From contig MKTD01000028.1 in the NCBI GenBank assembly GCA_001898165.1, positions 186,001 to 250,000 on the forward strand: DNA of 64,000 bases. The letters are read 5' to 3'. Positions 62,959-64,000 of this stretch are shown here, piece after piece; positions within the stretch are counted from its first letter, which is position 1, and each line of letters begins with the position of its first letter. Position numbers and translations under genes: made by a program. The notes beneath the pieces are model-generated. The model worked only from the letters and a program-made list of their open reading frames with translations, ran no database searches and was not told the origin of the DNA. The stretch is from Bacteroidia bacterium 43-41. Lineage in GTDB: Bacteria; Bacteroidota; Bacteroidia; Bacteroidales; Dysgonomonadaceae.

Positions 62959-64000
62959 ATGCAGCAAAAACGAAAAATAATCAACGATCCGGTTTTTGGA
63001 TTTGTAAATATTTCCGACGAGTTCATTTACGAGCTTATCCAACATCCGTACCTGCAACGGCTGAACCGGATCCGGCAACTTGGAATGGCATCGTATGTTT
63101 ACCCCGGTGCACAGCACACCCGGTTTCACCACACCATAGGCGCGATGTACCTGATGGATGTGGCGTTGCGGAATTTGCGCGACAAAGGGCACGAAATCAC
63201 CAAAGACGAATACCGCGGAGCGTTGGTTGCTATTCTGATGCACGATATCGGGCACACACCGTTTTCTCATGTACTCGAAAACACACTGACAAACAACGTG
63301 CATCACGAAGAAATTTCGTTGTTGCTAATGCAACAGATAAACGACGAGGAAAAAGGCGCGCTCAACACGGCAATCGATATTTTCCGGGATCATTATCCCA
63401 AACGGTTTTTACATCAGTTGGTGAGCGGACAGTTAGACGTTGACCGGCTGGACTATCTGCAGCGCGACAGTTTCTTCACGGGCGTCAGCGAAGGAAATAT
63501 CGGTGCGGCACGCATCATGAAAATGCTGGACGTGATTGACGATAAGTTGGTGGTAGAATCGAAAGGAATCTATTCGATAGAGAACTTCCTGATGTCGCGC
63601 CGGTTTATGTACTGGCAGGTTTACCTACACAAAACGGCGGTGGCATCGGAAAAAATGTTGATAAACACCATAAACCGGGCAAAATACTTGTCCCGAAACG
63701 GCGACAATTTGTTTGCGCCGCCATCGTTGGCATTCTTTTTGAAAAACGATATCACACTAAATGATTTTCAGAAAAACCCGGAAGCATTGGAACATTTCAT
63801 CAATATAGACGACAACGATATCTGGACATCGTTAAAAGTATGGAAGTATCATTCCGACAAAGTTTTATCGTTGTTAAGCGGCGGAATGGTCAACCGGAAA
63901 TTATTCAAAATCCAGATCACCAATGAACCGCATCCCGTAAAGAAAAAACAGGAATTTATCGAAAAATTCACCCACAAATACGGAATTTCGGAAAGCGAAG
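62959..64000 (+). CDS. HD-domain phosphohydrolase, truncated by window end
   Basis: The frame is open from the ATG at 62959 to the end of the window (347 residues). It starts MQQKRKIINDPVFGFVNIS and has the HD metal motifs: RFHHTIGAMYLMD, the paired HD in ILMHDIGHTPFSHVLE, and a late QLDVDRLDYLQRDSFFTGV. This is the SAMHD1/dGTPase-related group (YdhJ-like), probably acting on nucleotides or on phosphate esters; substrate is unknown. The start sits 9 bases after the tRNA-Gln terminator. The C-terminus is outside the window. Confidence 0.88.
   Translation, partial: MQQKRKIINDPVFGFVNISDEFIYELIQHPYLQRLNRIRQLGMASYVYPGAQHTRFHHTIGAMYLMDVALRNLRDKGHEITKDEYRGALVAILMHDIGHTPFSHVLENTLTNNVHHEEISLLLMQQINDEEKGALNTAIDIFRDHYPKRFLHQLVSGQLDVDRLDYLQRDSFFTGVSEGNIGAARIMKMLDVIDDKLVVESKGIYSIENFLMSRRFMYWQVYLHKTAVASEKMLINTINRAKYLSRNGDNLFAPPSLAFFLKNDITLNDFQKNPEALEHFINIDDNDIWTSLKVWKYHSDKVLSLLSGGMVNRKLFKIQITNEPHPVKKKQEFIEKFTHKYGISESE

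Overview
The window reads as chromosomal DNA from a member of the phylum Bacteroidetes, probably order Bacteroidales; a Dysgonomonadaceae or Porphyromonadaceae relative would fit, but that placement is an inference. Directly visible support: more than a dozen genes are preceded by the Bacteroidetes -7 promoter box TAnnTTTG (several with a TTG or TTTG 19-20 bases upstream), the SecD/SecF proteins appear fused, a TPP riboswitch precedes a TonB-dependent receptor and a PnuC-type transporter, a NagB-like domain is fused to a PIG-L domain, and there are GH92 and GH125 mannosidase genes. Almost everything is core or housekeeping sequence. I see no prophage, conjugative element, CRISPR array, rRNA operon or complete insertion sequence.

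Region by region. 1-6.7 kb: end of secDF, a PQQ-type beta-propeller protein, tRNA-Thr(CGT), a glycosyltransferase, a leftward operon of polyprenol-phosphate glycosyltransferase and dihydroorotase, initiator tRNA-fMet and an RlpA-like protein. 6.7-15 kb (mostly leftward): a GH92 alpha-mannosidase beside a decayed GH125 mannosidase, an Lrp-type regulator, an M20 amidohydrolase, DUF1015, DMP19, DUF3109 and a CPBP membrane protease. 15-24.5 kb (rightward): proteostasis genes tig-clpP-clpX, then recQ, dxs and trkA. 24.5-31.7 kb: an acetyl/succinyl-CoA transferase, a small membrane protein behind a possible attenuated leader RNA, miaB, a three-gene YtxH/holin-like membrane-stress cluster and a long Rel/SpoT enzyme. 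31.7-36.5 kb: a thiamine-uptake operon (TPP riboswitch, receptor, PnuT) followed by a scar of GH2 and LacI-like fragments, a HigBA toxin-antitoxin pair and tRNA-Met. 36.5-44 kb: DUF2891, mutS2, an MFS/POT-like transporter and the NagB/PIG-L fusion. 44-50 kb: a NarL-type two-component system, then Yip1, OmpA-like and coiled-coil envelope proteins. 50-57 kb (rightward): a START-like protein, an LptF/G permease, ribBA, rmuC and the threonine-degradation pair kbl-tdh. 57-64 kb: a zinc-ribbon membrane protein, a GNAT, dgkA and Dna2-like nuclease-helicase operon, tRNA-Gln and a partial HD-domain hydrolase.

The least ordinary content is between or beside genes. A family of MITE-like intergenic repeats has at least three copies (26.73, 50.15 and 58.20 kb) plus a shorter related inverted repeat at 18.6 kb. 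A consensus promoter, a short transcript and an intrinsic terminator lie on the minus strand at 26.6-26.7 kb. One tRNA-Met has an altered T-loop. The NagB half of the NagB/PIG-L fusion has lost the usual deaminase catalytic residues. Two glycan-utilisation scars (GH125, and GH2/LacI) suggest ongoing loss of polysaccharide-use genes.
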